The notes beneath the pieces were generated by a model. The model ran no database searches. It was given only the letters and a program-made list of their open reading frames with translations, and was not told where the DNA came from. The position numbers and the translations under genes are program-made. A DNA stretch of 64,000 nucleotides from Bradyrhizobium sp. KBS0727 (GTDB lineage Bacteria; Pseudomonadota; Alphaproteobacteria; Rhizobiales; Xanthobacteraceae), in NCBI RefSeq assembly GCF_005937885.2, contig NZ_CP042176.1, positions 6,009,501-6,073,500 on the forward strand. The letters run 5' to 3'. Below are positions 17,706 to 26,166 of the stretch, in pieces (positions within the stretch are counted from its first letter, which is position 1; each line of letters begins with the position of its first letter).

Positions 17706-18932
17706 ATGAGAGTGTTTTGCGTGGCATCACTGCTGGCGGCATCGGGCTTTGGCGCGCTGGCATTTGACGAACTGGCGACAACTACGATCGTCGTCGCGCC
17801 GCCGATGCCTCGCCCCGACTATCTACAGGCGGTGACCGACCCGCTGTTCGGGACGGGCTTCACCCGTGTCACCGAACCAGGGCGGCTGCTTGCGGCGGGT
17901 ATTTCCTGTAACCCAGCCTATTGTCGGCACCGGTATTCAAGCACGCAAGCATGGAACGCCGATCAAAGCCTGTTGGCGATCAACAACGGCTGCAATGGCA
18001 TCTGCTTTCTGGATGGCAGAACGTACGAGCCGGTCTTTCATCGCCCCATGAACGATGACTGCAAGTGGCACCCGACCGATCCTGCGCTTATGATCTGCAT
18101 ATCCCGCCGCGCGATCTATACCTGGGCGCCGCGGAGCAACGCCAACACGATCGTCTACGCCCCCGCCGACTACGCCAACCTCCAGTTCGGGCCGTACAAG
18201 GGAAATCCATCCCGTGACGGCAATCGATTGGTGGTGGTTGCATCGAACGGCGCGGGCGCACTCGTGGCCTTCGCCTATGATCTTTCAGCGAGGAAGAAGT
18301 TTCCGGACATCAATCTCGGCAATCTCCCGGGTACCAACGCGTACTGCGGTATCTCGCCCTCCGGACGGTACACATACTGCTTCCACAGGATGGATGATGG
18401 AACGGAGGTCACGTATATCTTCACCGTGGACGGCGTGCAGGTCCAGCACTGGATTGAGCATCACCGGCCTGGCCATGGCGACATGGCGATCGATGAGGAC
18501 GGCAGCGATGTCTATGTGGGCATCAGCAAGGCCGATCCTGACAAGTGGCACGTCATCAAGCGGCGGCTTGAGGATGGTAGGGTCACTGATCTGGCGCCCG
18601 CCGGCTACGGCACTCACGCCTCGACGCGCAATATCAACCGTCCGGGCTGGGTTTTCCTGAGCTACGAGGGGAGCTACTCCAGGGTGGTCGGGAGCCCCGG
18701 CTACGCGCCATTCTACCAAGAGGTTGTCGCGCTCCGGATCGACGGCAGTGGCGAGACTCGGCGCATCGCCCAGACTCGCAATGCCAAGAGTGACTACTAC
18801 AGCGAGACTCACGCCTCGCCATCGCCTGATGCTTCGCAAGTGATCTGGTCCAGCAACTGGGGCCAAGCCGGCGGACCAGTCGCGGACTACGTCTCTCGGC
18901 TGTCGTGGCCGGCGTCATCGCCAAGGGAATGA
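17706..18932 (+). CDS. Exported beta-propeller-like protein of unknown function
   Basis: I do not recognise a specific function. The 409-residue protein starts MRVFCVASLLAASGFGALAF, a plausible signal peptide, followed by repeated segments of propeller type (WNADQSLLAINNGCNGICF, HPTDPALMICIS, SPSGRYTYCFH, SPDASQVIWSSNWGQ), like PD40 or WD-type blades. Several Cys pairs suggest a periplasmic or secreted location. I chose the ATG at 17706 because the open frame extends further upstream only through a relic of another gene. It faces the FemAB gene convergently with a 25-base gap. In this setting it might bind or process polysaccharide, but that is a guess from context. Confidence 0.7.
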   Translation: MRVFCVASLLAASGFGALAFDELATTTIVVAPPMPRPDYLQAVTDPLFGTGFTRVTEPGRLLAAGISCNPAYCRHRYSSTQAWNADQSLLAINNGCNGICFLDGRTYEPVFHRPMNDDCKWHPTDPALMICISRRAIYTWAPRSNANTIVYAPADYANLQFGPYKGNPSRDGNRLVVVASNGAGALVAFAYDLSARKKFPDINLGNLPGTNAYCGISPSGRYTYCFHRMDDGTEVTYIFTVDGVQVQHWIEHHRPGHGDMAIDEDGSDVYVGISKADPDKWHVIKRRLEDGRVTDLAPAGYGTHASTRNINRPGWVFLSYEGSYSRVVGSPGYAPFYQEVVALRIDGSGETRRIAQTRNAKSDYYSETHASPSPDASQVIWSSNWGQAGGPVADYVSRLSWPASSPRE

Positions 18933-18957
18933 CAGCCGCAGACGCCGGCGAGAACCG

Positions 18958-20016
18958 CTACGGAATGTTGCGGACGATCCACGGTCCCAGCCGGTTCGCG
19001 AGTGCCAGCGGCATCGTTTTCCAGCAACGGACCGCGAGCGCATATTTCGGATTGTCGGGGCCCAATTCCGGCAGCTCGATTCCGGACGCCAGCCAGTAAT
19101 ACCAGAACAGCGGGCGTACCTCGGGGTTCCACTGTATCTTGAACCGAAACGTCCCTCCATCGATCGAACACCGGCCCAAGTCCAGTTCGCGGGCGCACGA
19201 CCTGCAGGCCCACTGAATGGCATTCCAGTACAGATATTCGTTCACGCTAAAGGAAGACTGCGAGTAATCGGAACAGATCCAGGGCAGTTCCAACCGCTCG
19301 CCGCTGCGCAGCGCTATTGCCCCCGCCACCGGCCGCCCTTCGCGGTGCACCAGCAGTACCGCCGCATCCTTCGCGAACCGGAGGACATTCTGGAAGAATG
19401 CCGGGCTGTAAACGGGCGTCCCCAGATCCCGCATGTTCAGGCTGAACACGCGATAGAAGTCGTCGAGCCCTTCGGTCATTCCCACTGAAAACGTGGCTCC
19501 GGATTTCTCGGCCTTTCGCACCTTGCCGCGCAGGCGAGAACTCAAACCGGACCAGTGTGTATCGGGATCGGCGTTCAGCGGGATGACGAGCGCCGCTTTG
19601 TGCTGTCGCAGCTTCCATCCCGCCCATCCCACCTCCGCGCATCTCGCCGCCGCAAAGGATTGCCGCAGCTCGACGTGATGCGCTCCTCTCTGCGCGGCCA
19701 AGCCTGCGGCGGCGGTTGCCAGCGCCGCTTCGTACTCTGGCGTGTCGGCCAGAATGCCGCCATAGTCGAGAAACGGCAGCGATACGAAGAAGTGCCCGAA
19801 CAGTGAGCTCTTCATCTCGACCAACGGCAGGACCCCTCGCGTCTCACCATCGTCCTGCGCCATCAAATACCAGCTTCGATGACCGAAGGCGCGTAGCAAA
19901 ACATCCCGCCATTCGAGCGCGTGATACACGGAAGCGTGTGGCGCGCTCTTGACGTAGGTCTGCCACTCTGCCTCGCGCCCCGCATCCGCCAATTCGACGA
20001 TTTCGAAGTGCTTCAT
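18958..20016 (-). CDS. FemAB-like GNAT-fold protein of the XrtA/PEP-CTERM-associated type
   Basis: This is a 352-residue protein with two GNAT-like halves. The N-terminal half contains SVYHALEWRDVLLRAFGH and LPFLDYGGILAD, and the C-terminal half GRPVAGAIALRSGERLELP and NEYLYWNAIQWACRSCARE, as in the FemAB-related family found in exopolysaccharide clusters. Members are thought to transfer an acyl or aminoacyl group, but the substrate is unknown. It is transcribed away from the deacetylase gene across a 322-bp gap. No signal peptide is visible, so it should act in the cytoplasm. Confidence 0.85.
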   Translation of the reverse strand: MKHFEIVELADAGREAEWQTYVKSAPHASVYHALEWRDVLLRAFGHRSWYLMAQDDGETRGVLPLVEMKSSLFGHFFVSLPFLDYGGILADTPEYEAALATAAAGLAAQRGAHHVELRQSFAAARCAEVGWAGWKLRQHKAALVIPLNADPDTHWSGLSSRLRGKVRKAEKSGATFSVGMTEGLDDFYRVFSLNMRDLGTPVYSPAFFQNVLRFAKDAAVLLVHREGRPVAGAIALRSGERLELPWICSDYSQSSFSVNEYLYWNAIQWACRSCARELDLGRCSIDGGTFRFKIQWNPEVRPLFWYYWLASGIELPELGPDNPKYALAVRCWKTMPLALANRLGPWIVRNIP

Positions 20017-20338
20017 GTGGCGAATCTCAGACCTTTAGGCATAGGTGGTACGGTCGTAGCTGGTGTCGCGACCACCCTCTCGCGGCTCGACGTGTTCCTC
20101 GCCGGCGCTGAACTAGCCGAGCTTACTCTCGCCTGCATTCTTCATGCATGACCAAGCCGGGTTACCACCTGAAACCGGTATCGTGCGCACCGCACCACGA
20201 ACGACGTCGGCAAGCGCACAGGCCGCTTACCTCCACCTAGGTACTCCGTCATATACGCACCGTTCCTGGCATGCCGTGGTACTGCTTTTCAGTTGCGCAA
20301 GAAAATGCCGCCCACCGGCTGTTGCAAAGGAGGGAGCG
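20017..20338. promoter_or_regulatory. Divergent upstream region of the FemAB and deacetylase genes
   Basis: This 322-bp gap separates the minus-strand femAB-like gene from the plus-strand polysaccharide operon, so it should carry promoters for both. The only decisive signal I see is AAAGGAGGG at 20326-20334, 4 bases before the ATG at 20339. That fixes the deacetylase start against the longer open frame from 20144. Confidence 0.5.
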
Positions 20339-21283
20339 ATGGCCAGCATGATCACGGAGCGTCCGGGTTCCGGCAAGGTCGCGCTATCCATCGACGTGGA
20401 GGACTGGTTCCATACCGCTAACCTGAATGGTGTGATCGCACGCGAGGCATGGGAACGATGCGAGTCGCGGGTCGAGCGCAACACCATGCGAATGATGGAA
20501 ATTCTTGACACGTGCAAGACCCGCGCAACGTTCTTCGTGCTTGGCTGGGTGGCCGAGAAGTGTCCGCAGCTCGTGCGCGCGATCGCCGCAGCGGGCCACG
20601 AGGTCGCATCTCATGGGTATGCTCACGAACCTATCTACTCGATCCGACCCAGCGAGTTCCGGTCAGACGTACTGCGCTCAAAGCAATACCTCGAAGACTT
20701 GACTGGCAAACCTGTCCGCGGCTACCGCGCGCCTAGCTTCTCCATCACTGAATGGGCAATCCCGATCCTGCAGGATGTGGGTTTTGACTACGATTCTTCC
20801 GCCGTGCCAACCGTCGCGCATGATCGCTATGGCCGGCTTAATGGGATGGATGCGGGCGAGCCGATCGTTTTGCTCCGCGACGGTTTCTATGAAGTCTGTA
20901 TCTCGTGCATTCAGCTCGGCAAGCGCGGGATCCCCTGGGGCGGGGGCGGCTACTTCCGGTTCGTTCCCTATCTGGCGTGGGTTTGGGGCGTGCGCAGAAT
21001 CCTGCGGTCGGGGACGCCTTACATCTTCTACATCCACCCGTGGGAGATCGATGCGGGGCAGCCCCGCGTGGCTGGGATCAAGGCGACAAATCAGTTTCGC
21101 CAACGCGTCAACCTACAACGATGTGAAGGGCGCTTCGCCGCGCTTGTTAGCGAATTCGAATGGATTCCGCTTTGCGATCTGATCGACGGGTGGGCGGCGG
21201 ACGTGACTCGTCGCAGCCGCAGTGCTCAGCCGGTCATGGCGAGTACGCTTTTGATGCCGATCGATCCGGACTGGCAGCAATGA
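20339..21283 (+). CDS. Polysaccharide deacetylase (XrtA-associated, NodB fold)
   Basis: This enzyme probably removes N-acetyl groups from the cluster's polysaccharide. The 314 residues begin MASMITERPGSGKVALSIDV, with the catalytic Asp and metal Asp/Glu in SIDVEDWFH, the metal-binding His pair in ASHGYAHEPIY, and RGYRAPSFSI. The C-terminal YIFYIHPWEIDAGQPR matches the DUF3473 extension typical of the XrtA subgroup. The start has a strong AAAGGAGGG. It is the first gene of a plus-strand run reaching 29865. There is no signal peptide, as is usual for this subgroup. Confidence 0.92.
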   Translation: MASMITERPGSGKVALSIDVEDWFHTANLNGVIAREAWERCESRVERNTMRMMEILDTCKTRATFFVLGWVAEKCPQLVRAIAAAGHEVASHGYAHEPIYSIRPSEFRSDVLRSKQYLEDLTGKPVRGYRAPSFSITEWAIPILQDVGFDYDSSAVPTVAHDRYGRLNGMDAGEPIVLLRDGFYEVCISCIQLGKRGIPWGGGGYFRFVPYLAWVWGVRRILRSGTPYIFYIHPWEIDAGQPRVAGIKATNQFRQRVNLQRCEGRFAALVSEFEWIPLCDLIDGWAADVTRRSRSAQPVMASTLLMPIDPDWQQ

Positions 21284-21293
21284 GGATACTCAC

Positions 21294-22595
21294 GTGAGAC
21301 CGCACCTGCTCTGCATTGGAGGAGAGGACCACTCTTTTCGCATCCCGTTTTTGCTGGCGCTGCGTGACAAAGGCTTTCGGATAAGCGCTGCGGGGACCGG
21401 CGACCCCACCCCGTTTGTGCAGGCCGGCCTCGACTATCATCCTTTCCATTTCGCCCGGTTCGTCGATCCGCTGGCCGATTGGGCAGCCGTCAAAACGATC
21501 TCGAAGCTAATCGCCGACGTGCGACCGGCCCTCGTTCAGTGCTTCGACACAAAGCTGAATTTGCTGGTTCCCCTCGCGGCGAGAGGCCTCCGTGATGTGA
21601 GGGTCATCGTCACAATCAACGGACTGGGCTGGCTCTATTCATCGTGTTCGCCGATGGCGTTGGGGTTACGCCCGGTCTCCCGCTCGCTCCAGCGATTGGC
21701 GGCCCGCTGGACGGCGGTGACCGTGTTCCAAAACCGCGACGATCAGGCCTTCTTCATGCGCAACCGGATGGTCGGCAGAGGAGGCAATGTGCTGATACGC
21801 GGCTCCGGCATCGATATCGAGAGGTTCGAGCGGGCTGCAGCGACGGGACCATCGCCCGCCGAGCTTCGCCAGGCGCTCGGTCTGGGCGCGTCCGAGGCCG
21901 TCATCACGGTGACGCGCATGACGCGACAGAAGGGGATTCCGACGCTGCTCGAAGCGGCAGCGCTGGTCCACCGGCAGCGACCTGGCGTGCGCTTTCTGCT
22001 GGTGGGACCGCGCGAGAGCGAGGGGCCGTTCGCAGTGACACAAGCCGAGATCGACCGCCATGCCCCTTATGCGGTGGCCGTCGGTCGGCGATCCGATGTG
22101 CCGGCGCTGCTTGGCGTCGCCGACGTATTCGCGTATCCGACCGAATATCTCGAGGGGTTGCCGCGAGCGCTCCTCGAGGCGGCAGTAGCCAGCCGCCCGA
22201 TCGTGACGACGAGGATGCCGGGCTGCGCCGACGTAATTCGCGACGGCTGGAATGGCTTTCTCGTCCCGCCGCGTGCCCCCCAACTCTTGTCTGAGAGAAT
22301 TCTCGACCTCCTTCGCGATCGGGCGGCCGCGGCGGCGATGGGCGCCCGCGCCGCGCAGCTGGTGAGAACGGAATTCAACCTGGACGTCACGGTCGCGCGC
22401 TACGCCGCGGTGTATGAAACTCTGGCGACGCACTCCATTCCGAACCGCTTGCCGATGCACGAGGACGCGCTTGAGCGTGAACCTTATGCCCAAGACGTGC
22501 CGGTTCGGCGATTGGGAGCAACGGGAGAGCAGCTCATGCCGTCTCAGGACGTGGTGGCGCCGGAACGAAGTTCGCACTTCTCTACGGAGGCATGA
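21294..22595 (+). CDS. GT4-family glycosyltransferase
   Basis: This enzyme adds a sugar to the lipid-linked repeat unit at the inner face of the membrane. It has 433 residues from a GTG start, beginning MRPHLLCIGGEDHSF. The GT-B C-terminal domain has VTRMTRQKGIPTLLEAAALV and the EX7E signature in YPTEYLEGLPRALLEAAV. The last 50 or so residues (after ARYAAVYETL) are Pro/Glu-rich and not part of the fold. It lies 10 bases after the deacetylase stop. Fragments of a close paralogue lie at 17.4-17.7 kb. Confidence 0.93.
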   Translation: MRPHLLCIGGEDHSFRIPFLLALRDKGFRISAAGTGDPTPFVQAGLDYHPFHFARFVDPLADWAAVKTISKLIADVRPALVQCFDTKLNLLVPLAARGLRDVRVIVTINGLGWLYSSCSPMALGLRPVSRSLQRLAARWTAVTVFQNRDDQAFFMRNRMVGRGGNVLIRGSGIDIERFERAAATGPSPAELRQALGLGASEAVITVTRMTRQKGIPTLLEAAALVHRQRPGVRFLLVGPRESEGPFAVTQAEIDRHAPYAVAVGRRSDVPALLGVADVFAYPTEYLEGLPRALLEAAVASRPIVTTRMPGCADVIRDGWNGFLVPPRAPQLLSERILDLLRDRAAAAAMGARAAQLVRTEFNLDVTVARYAAVYETLATHSIPNRLPMHEDALEREPYAQDVPVRRLGATGEQLMPSQDVVAPERSSHFSTEA

Positions 22596-22596
22596 C

Positions 22597-23898
22597 GTGG
22601 TCCTGGACGTGCTGTTCACCATCGGCCTGCTGCTGTCGACGGCATCCCAGTTGAGGCCGGCCGGCGCCGCCGTTGGGCCAGGCGAAATTTGCTTGGCCAT
22701 CTGGGTTTTGCTGATGCTCTCCCGCGAGATGGGTCGGCTCGGTCCCGCGCCGAGGCCCGCTTTGTCAAAGCTGATGATCTTCTGGCTGGTTTTCGCGGTC
22801 GCTCTGTGCGTCGGCACGATGGCAGGATTTGCCACCGGTGACCGTCACGATTCGGGTTTGTTCATGCATGATGTCGTGGCTTACGTGCTGCTCGCAGCCG
22901 TCAGCTGTCTGAGCGTGGTCGAGCCCGGGGCCGGTTCTCGCCTGCATCGCGTCGCTTGGCTGTTGGCGACGCTCGGTACGGGATGGCTTTCACTTCAGGT
23001 TGCGTTCGGCTGGGAAGTGGTCGACCCTGGAGATTTCGACACTTGGGAATGGGATCGGTTTCGCGGTTTGAGCGACAACGCGAACCAACTTGCTGACTTT
23101 TGCCTGTTGATCGGTTTCGTCTCGCTGCATCTTGCCGAAGTGGCACGTGGAGTCGGTGAACGGATCGCCGCTGTGATTTGCATGATCGTCGCGATTGTCG
23201 TGGGTCGGCTCACGAAGAGCGATGCATTCCTGCTTGTCCTTCTTGCCGCCGGGCCGATCTTCTTCGCTCTCAAGCTCCTGAGATGGTTAATGTCGCTGGA
23301 GCGGCAGATGGCCTTGCGCTCCGCATTCGCGTGGATCCTTGTTCTTTCTCTGCCGCTGGCCGCGGCATATGCCACGCCGCTCGGAGCTTTTGTCGGAGTC
23401 GAGGATCTCATCAAGGGAATGACCAAGGGGGGTGGCGATCACGACACCCAGGAAACCACTCGTCTGCGCATCGAGATCTGGAATGCGGCGATGCACCGGG
23501 GTATCGAGGCCGCCATGCTGGGCCTGGGACCTGGCCCGCATCTTGAAATTCCGCCGACTATCGTGACGAGCAGACGGGAGTCGCTGAATGACCCGAAGCA
23601 CGTCGAGCATCCGGAGTACGGATTCACCCCGAATTTCGAGGCGCACAACACATCCTTGGATCTCTTTATCCAAGGCGGGCTGATTGCTGTCTTGAGCCTG
23701 GGCTGGCTCGTGGCAACAGCTCTCGTCGTGACGCACATGGCCAAGTTAGATGCGCTGACGACATGGCTCTGTGGGCTCGCCATATTCAGCATCTTCCATC
23801 TGATCGTGCGCCATCCGACCTTCTGGTTTGCAATCGCGCTCTGCCTGGTCGCTGCTGCAAATGCCCGCGGAGCCCGGACGATTCGGGTTGGGAGTTAA
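22597..23898 (+). CDS. O-antigen-ligase / Wzy-like membrane protein
   Basis: This is a polytopic inner-membrane protein of 433 residues with about ten to twelve hydrophobic segments. The large periplasmic loop and the following RIEIWNAAMHRGIEAAMLG, LGPGPHLE and EAHNTSLDLFIQGG are typical of the O-antigen ligase/polymerase family, which joins repeat units. I chose the GTG at 22597, 6 bases after ACGGAGG and right after the glycosyltransferase stop; the longer open frame from 22414 overlaps that gene. Whether it polymerises or ligates cannot be decided from sequence. Confidence 0.85.
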   Translation: MVLDVLFTIGLLLSTASQLRPAGAAVGPGEICLAIWVLLMLSREMGRLGPAPRPALSKLMIFWLVFAVALCVGTMAGFATGDRHDSGLFMHDVVAYVLLAAVSCLSVVEPGAGSRLHRVAWLLATLGTGWLSLQVAFGWEVVDPGDFDTWEWDRFRGLSDNANQLADFCLLIGFVSLHLAEVARGVGERIAAVICMIVAIVVGRLTKSDAFLLVLLAAGPIFFALKLLRWLMSLERQMALRSAFAWILVLSLPLAAAYATPLGAFVGVEDLIKGMTKGGGDHDTQETTRLRIEIWNAAMHRGIEAAMLGLGPGPHLEIPPTIVTSRRESLNDPKHVEHPEYGFTPNFEAHNTSLDLFIQGGLIAVLSLGWLVATALVVTHMAKLDALTTWLCGLAIFSIFHLIVRHPTFWFAIALCLVAAANARGARTIRVGS

Positions 23899-23902
23899 GG
23901 CC

Positions 23903-24043
23903 ATGTGGACCGTCGCCGGCATTCTCGATCCCGACCCGTCCGTGACGGTCGAGAGCATGATCGCGGACGTGAACTTCTGCAGGCGGAGTGCCTACGGCCT
24001 GTGGGTCGTTCCAATCCGCCACGAATTGCTGATAGCCAGGTGA
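23903..24043 (+). pseudogene. Short ORF, possible relic of an asparagine-synthase-type amidotransferase
   Basis: The 46-codon frame starts MWTVAGILDPDPSVTVESMI and ends GLWVVPIRHELLIAR. It resembles the first 50 or so residues of glutamine-dependent asparagine synthetases (MCGIAGI..., then HRGPDxxG-W), but the catalytic Cys2 is Trp and the HRGPD block is missing. Such synthetases are common in exopolysaccharide clusters with these deacetylase and FemAB genes. It may instead be a translated small protein; the similarity is short. Confidence 0.35.
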
Positions 24044-24052
24044 GGTTAAGAG

Positions 24053-26152
24053 ATGTTGCAGGTGCGTTTAGACGAATATGCCGCTGACGGCACGGCTCAT
24101 CTAGATAAAGGCCCGGCCGCCGAGCACGAGGCGACGGGCGCGCAACCGGCGGTCAAGCCGCGGCTGGTGGACGACCTTCACTTGAGTCAAGTCGCTGCCA
24201 TCCTGCGTCGCCGCAGCGCACTAATCCTCACGATCGCTGGAATCGGTACGATGCTCGCTGCTGTCGTCGGGCTGCTGATCCCACCCAAATATACCGCAAT
24301 GGCCCAGCTCGTGATTGACCCTCCGGCGGTAAATGCCGAACGCGCGCCAGGCGTGTCGGCGATAGACGAGAGCATTGACACTCACGTGACGCTGCTCAGC
24401 TCTCGCGACCATCTCCAGCGTGTCATCAAAAGCCTTTGGCAGGATCCGGAATTCCGGTCAGCAGCGCGCAACACAGTCGACCTTGAGCCGACGCCCGGTG
24501 CCAGTCCTGGCGCACAGCGACCGGCTGCTTTGGACCAGCCGAATGGCTCGACGGTGACGGAAACGATAGGCCTGAGCGAGCTCAAGCGCCGCCTGAATGT
24601 CTGGCTTGAAGAATTTCATTGGAGTGGACGCGTAGCGGTGCCGTCCCTCGAACAGTTCGAACGCAACACCAAAGTCATCCAGGAGCGTCGCTCTCGCGTG
24701 ATTTCCGTCGGATACACGTCGGCGAGCCCCGAGAAAGCCGCAGCGTTCGCCAACCGCATCGTCCAGCTCTACGTCGATGACCTGACAGAGCAGAAGCAGG
24801 CAGATGCAATTCGTGAACTGGCGCGGCTTGATGAGCGGATTGCGGAGGCTAAGTATGAGATGGAAAGAGCCGGGGCTGCGGTGCAGAAGGCGATCCAGCA
24901 AAAACCCAGCTCCGACCAGAACGCCAGCAGCGAGGAGCGAGCGGCCGATGGGAAACTCCGCGAGCTCCTGCTTCATGCGGGGAGTAGTGCGCAGCACTAT
25001 GATCGCCTTCTGCAGAGTCGAAAGGAGTTGCGCGCCAAGCAGGAGACCGGTTCATCTGGCGTAGGAAACGTCTTGCTGACGGGGGTGCCGAAGCGGCCTA
25101 GCTCCCACAATCCGATCCTCTTCATCCTCCCCGCGTTTATCGTTTTTGCAATCGGCGGAAGTTGGCTGGCGGTTATCCTTGAGCGGCTGGACCGCGGGTT
25201 GCGTAGCCAGCAAGAAGCCGCTGATGCGCTCGGTATTTCCTGCGTCGGCCTTGTGCCGCAGCTTCTACCAGAGCACGCAATCCGCCCAGACCAGCATCTC
25301 CTCACTGAGCCATTTTCCGCATACTCGGAGGCGATACGGTCGGTGGTTGGGACGCTAGGGCTGTCCGGATCCACTCGTAGCTCCAAGGTGGTCCTGATCA
25401 GCTCCAGCGTTTCCGGGGAAGGGAAATCGACGTTGGCCCTGAGCATCGCGGCCTACATTGGGGCCCTCGGGCGACGCGTGCTGCTGGTCGATCTCGATTT
25501 GCGGCGAGACTCGCGGCTTGGCTGGCTCGACCATACGACCGCAAGACAGCTCGTCGATTTACCCCTGCAGAATCGACCGCCCGCGGAGCTCATCCGGCAC
25601 ATCGCGGGGGCCGGGATCGACTACCTCCCGACGACCGGTTGCCGCAGGCATCCGTTGGCGCTTTTTGCCTCTGAAGAAATGCCGGGCCTCGTCCGTCAGT
25701 TCCGCGAGCGTTACGACTGTGTGATCATTGATGGGCCGCCTGTATTCGGTGCAGCCGAGGCGCGATTGCTTCCTTCAATTGCAGACAAATTACTGATGGT
25801 CGTGAAATGGGGGAGCACGAGGCGCGAGGTCGCTCAGAATGCGATGAGCATGCTCTATGACTCCGGCTGCCTCAACAAGGATTGCAGCGATCGTGCGGCA
25901 GCCATCGTGACACAGGTCGATCTCAAGAAACACGCGCGATATCGCTATGGTGATGTCGGCGAGTTTCTCGCGAAACACGGGGAATACTCCTCCCGCTCCA
26001 TTGGGGACACAGGCGACAAGAATCCAATAGCAGGAGCCAACGAAAGGCTCCTCGCAATACCTTCCTCGTTGCTCCACACGATCATTCCAATGGGGCGAAT
26101 GAAAATTGAAGACCTCAAAATCAAGCTGCCGTCCAGGCCGAAGCTCCCGTGA
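24053..26152 (+). CDS. Wzz/GNVR chain-length protein fused to BY-kinase (exopolysaccharide transport)
   Basis: This protein controls chain length and export of the polysaccharide. In its 699 residues, a membrane helix near 65-82 (ALILTIAGIGTMLAAVVGLL) starts the periplasmic Wzz domain, which contains a coiled coil (about 240-330). A second helix lies near 360 (PILFILPAFIVFAIGGSW). The cytoplasmic bacterial tyrosine-kinase domain has Walker A VSGEGKSTLALS, A' LLVDLDLRRDSRLG and Walker B CVIIDGPPV. The C-terminal tail has only a few Tyr (RYRYGDVGEF, GEYSSR), fewer than classical autophosphorylated clusters. Fused Wzz-kinase proteins are usual in proteobacteria. Confidence 0.93.
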   Translation: MLQVRLDEYAADGTAHLDKGPAAEHEATGAQPAVKPRLVDDLHLSQVAAILRRRSALILTIAGIGTMLAAVVGLLIPPKYTAMAQLVIDPPAVNAERAPGVSAIDESIDTHVTLLSSRDHLQRVIKSLWQDPEFRSAARNTVDLEPTPGASPGAQRPAALDQPNGSTVTETIGLSELKRRLNVWLEEFHWSGRVAVPSLEQFERNTKVIQERRSRVISVGYTSASPEKAAAFANRIVQLYVDDLTEQKQADAIRELARLDERIAEAKYEMERAGAAVQKAIQQKPSSDQNASSEERAADGKLRELLLHAGSSAQHYDRLLQSRKELRAKQETGSSGVGNVLLTGVPKRPSSHNPILFILPAFIVFAIGGSWLAVILERLDRGLRSQQEAADALGISCVGLVPQLLPEHAIRPDQHLLTEPFSAYSEAIRSVVGTLGLSGSTRSSKVVLISSSVSGEGKSTLALSIAAYIGALGRRVLLVDLDLRRDSRLGWLDHTTARQLVDLPLQNRPPAELIRHIAGAGIDYLPTTGCRRHPLALFASEEMPGLVRQFRERYDCVIIDGPPVFGAAEARLLPSIADKLLMVVKWGSTRREVAQNAMSMLYDSGCLNKDCSDRAAAIVTQVDLKKHARYRYGDVGEFLAKHGEYSSRSIGDTGDKNPIAGANERLLAIPSSLLHTIIPMGRMKIEDLKIKLPSRPKLP

Positions 26153-26166
26153 GGAGAGTAAGACAC

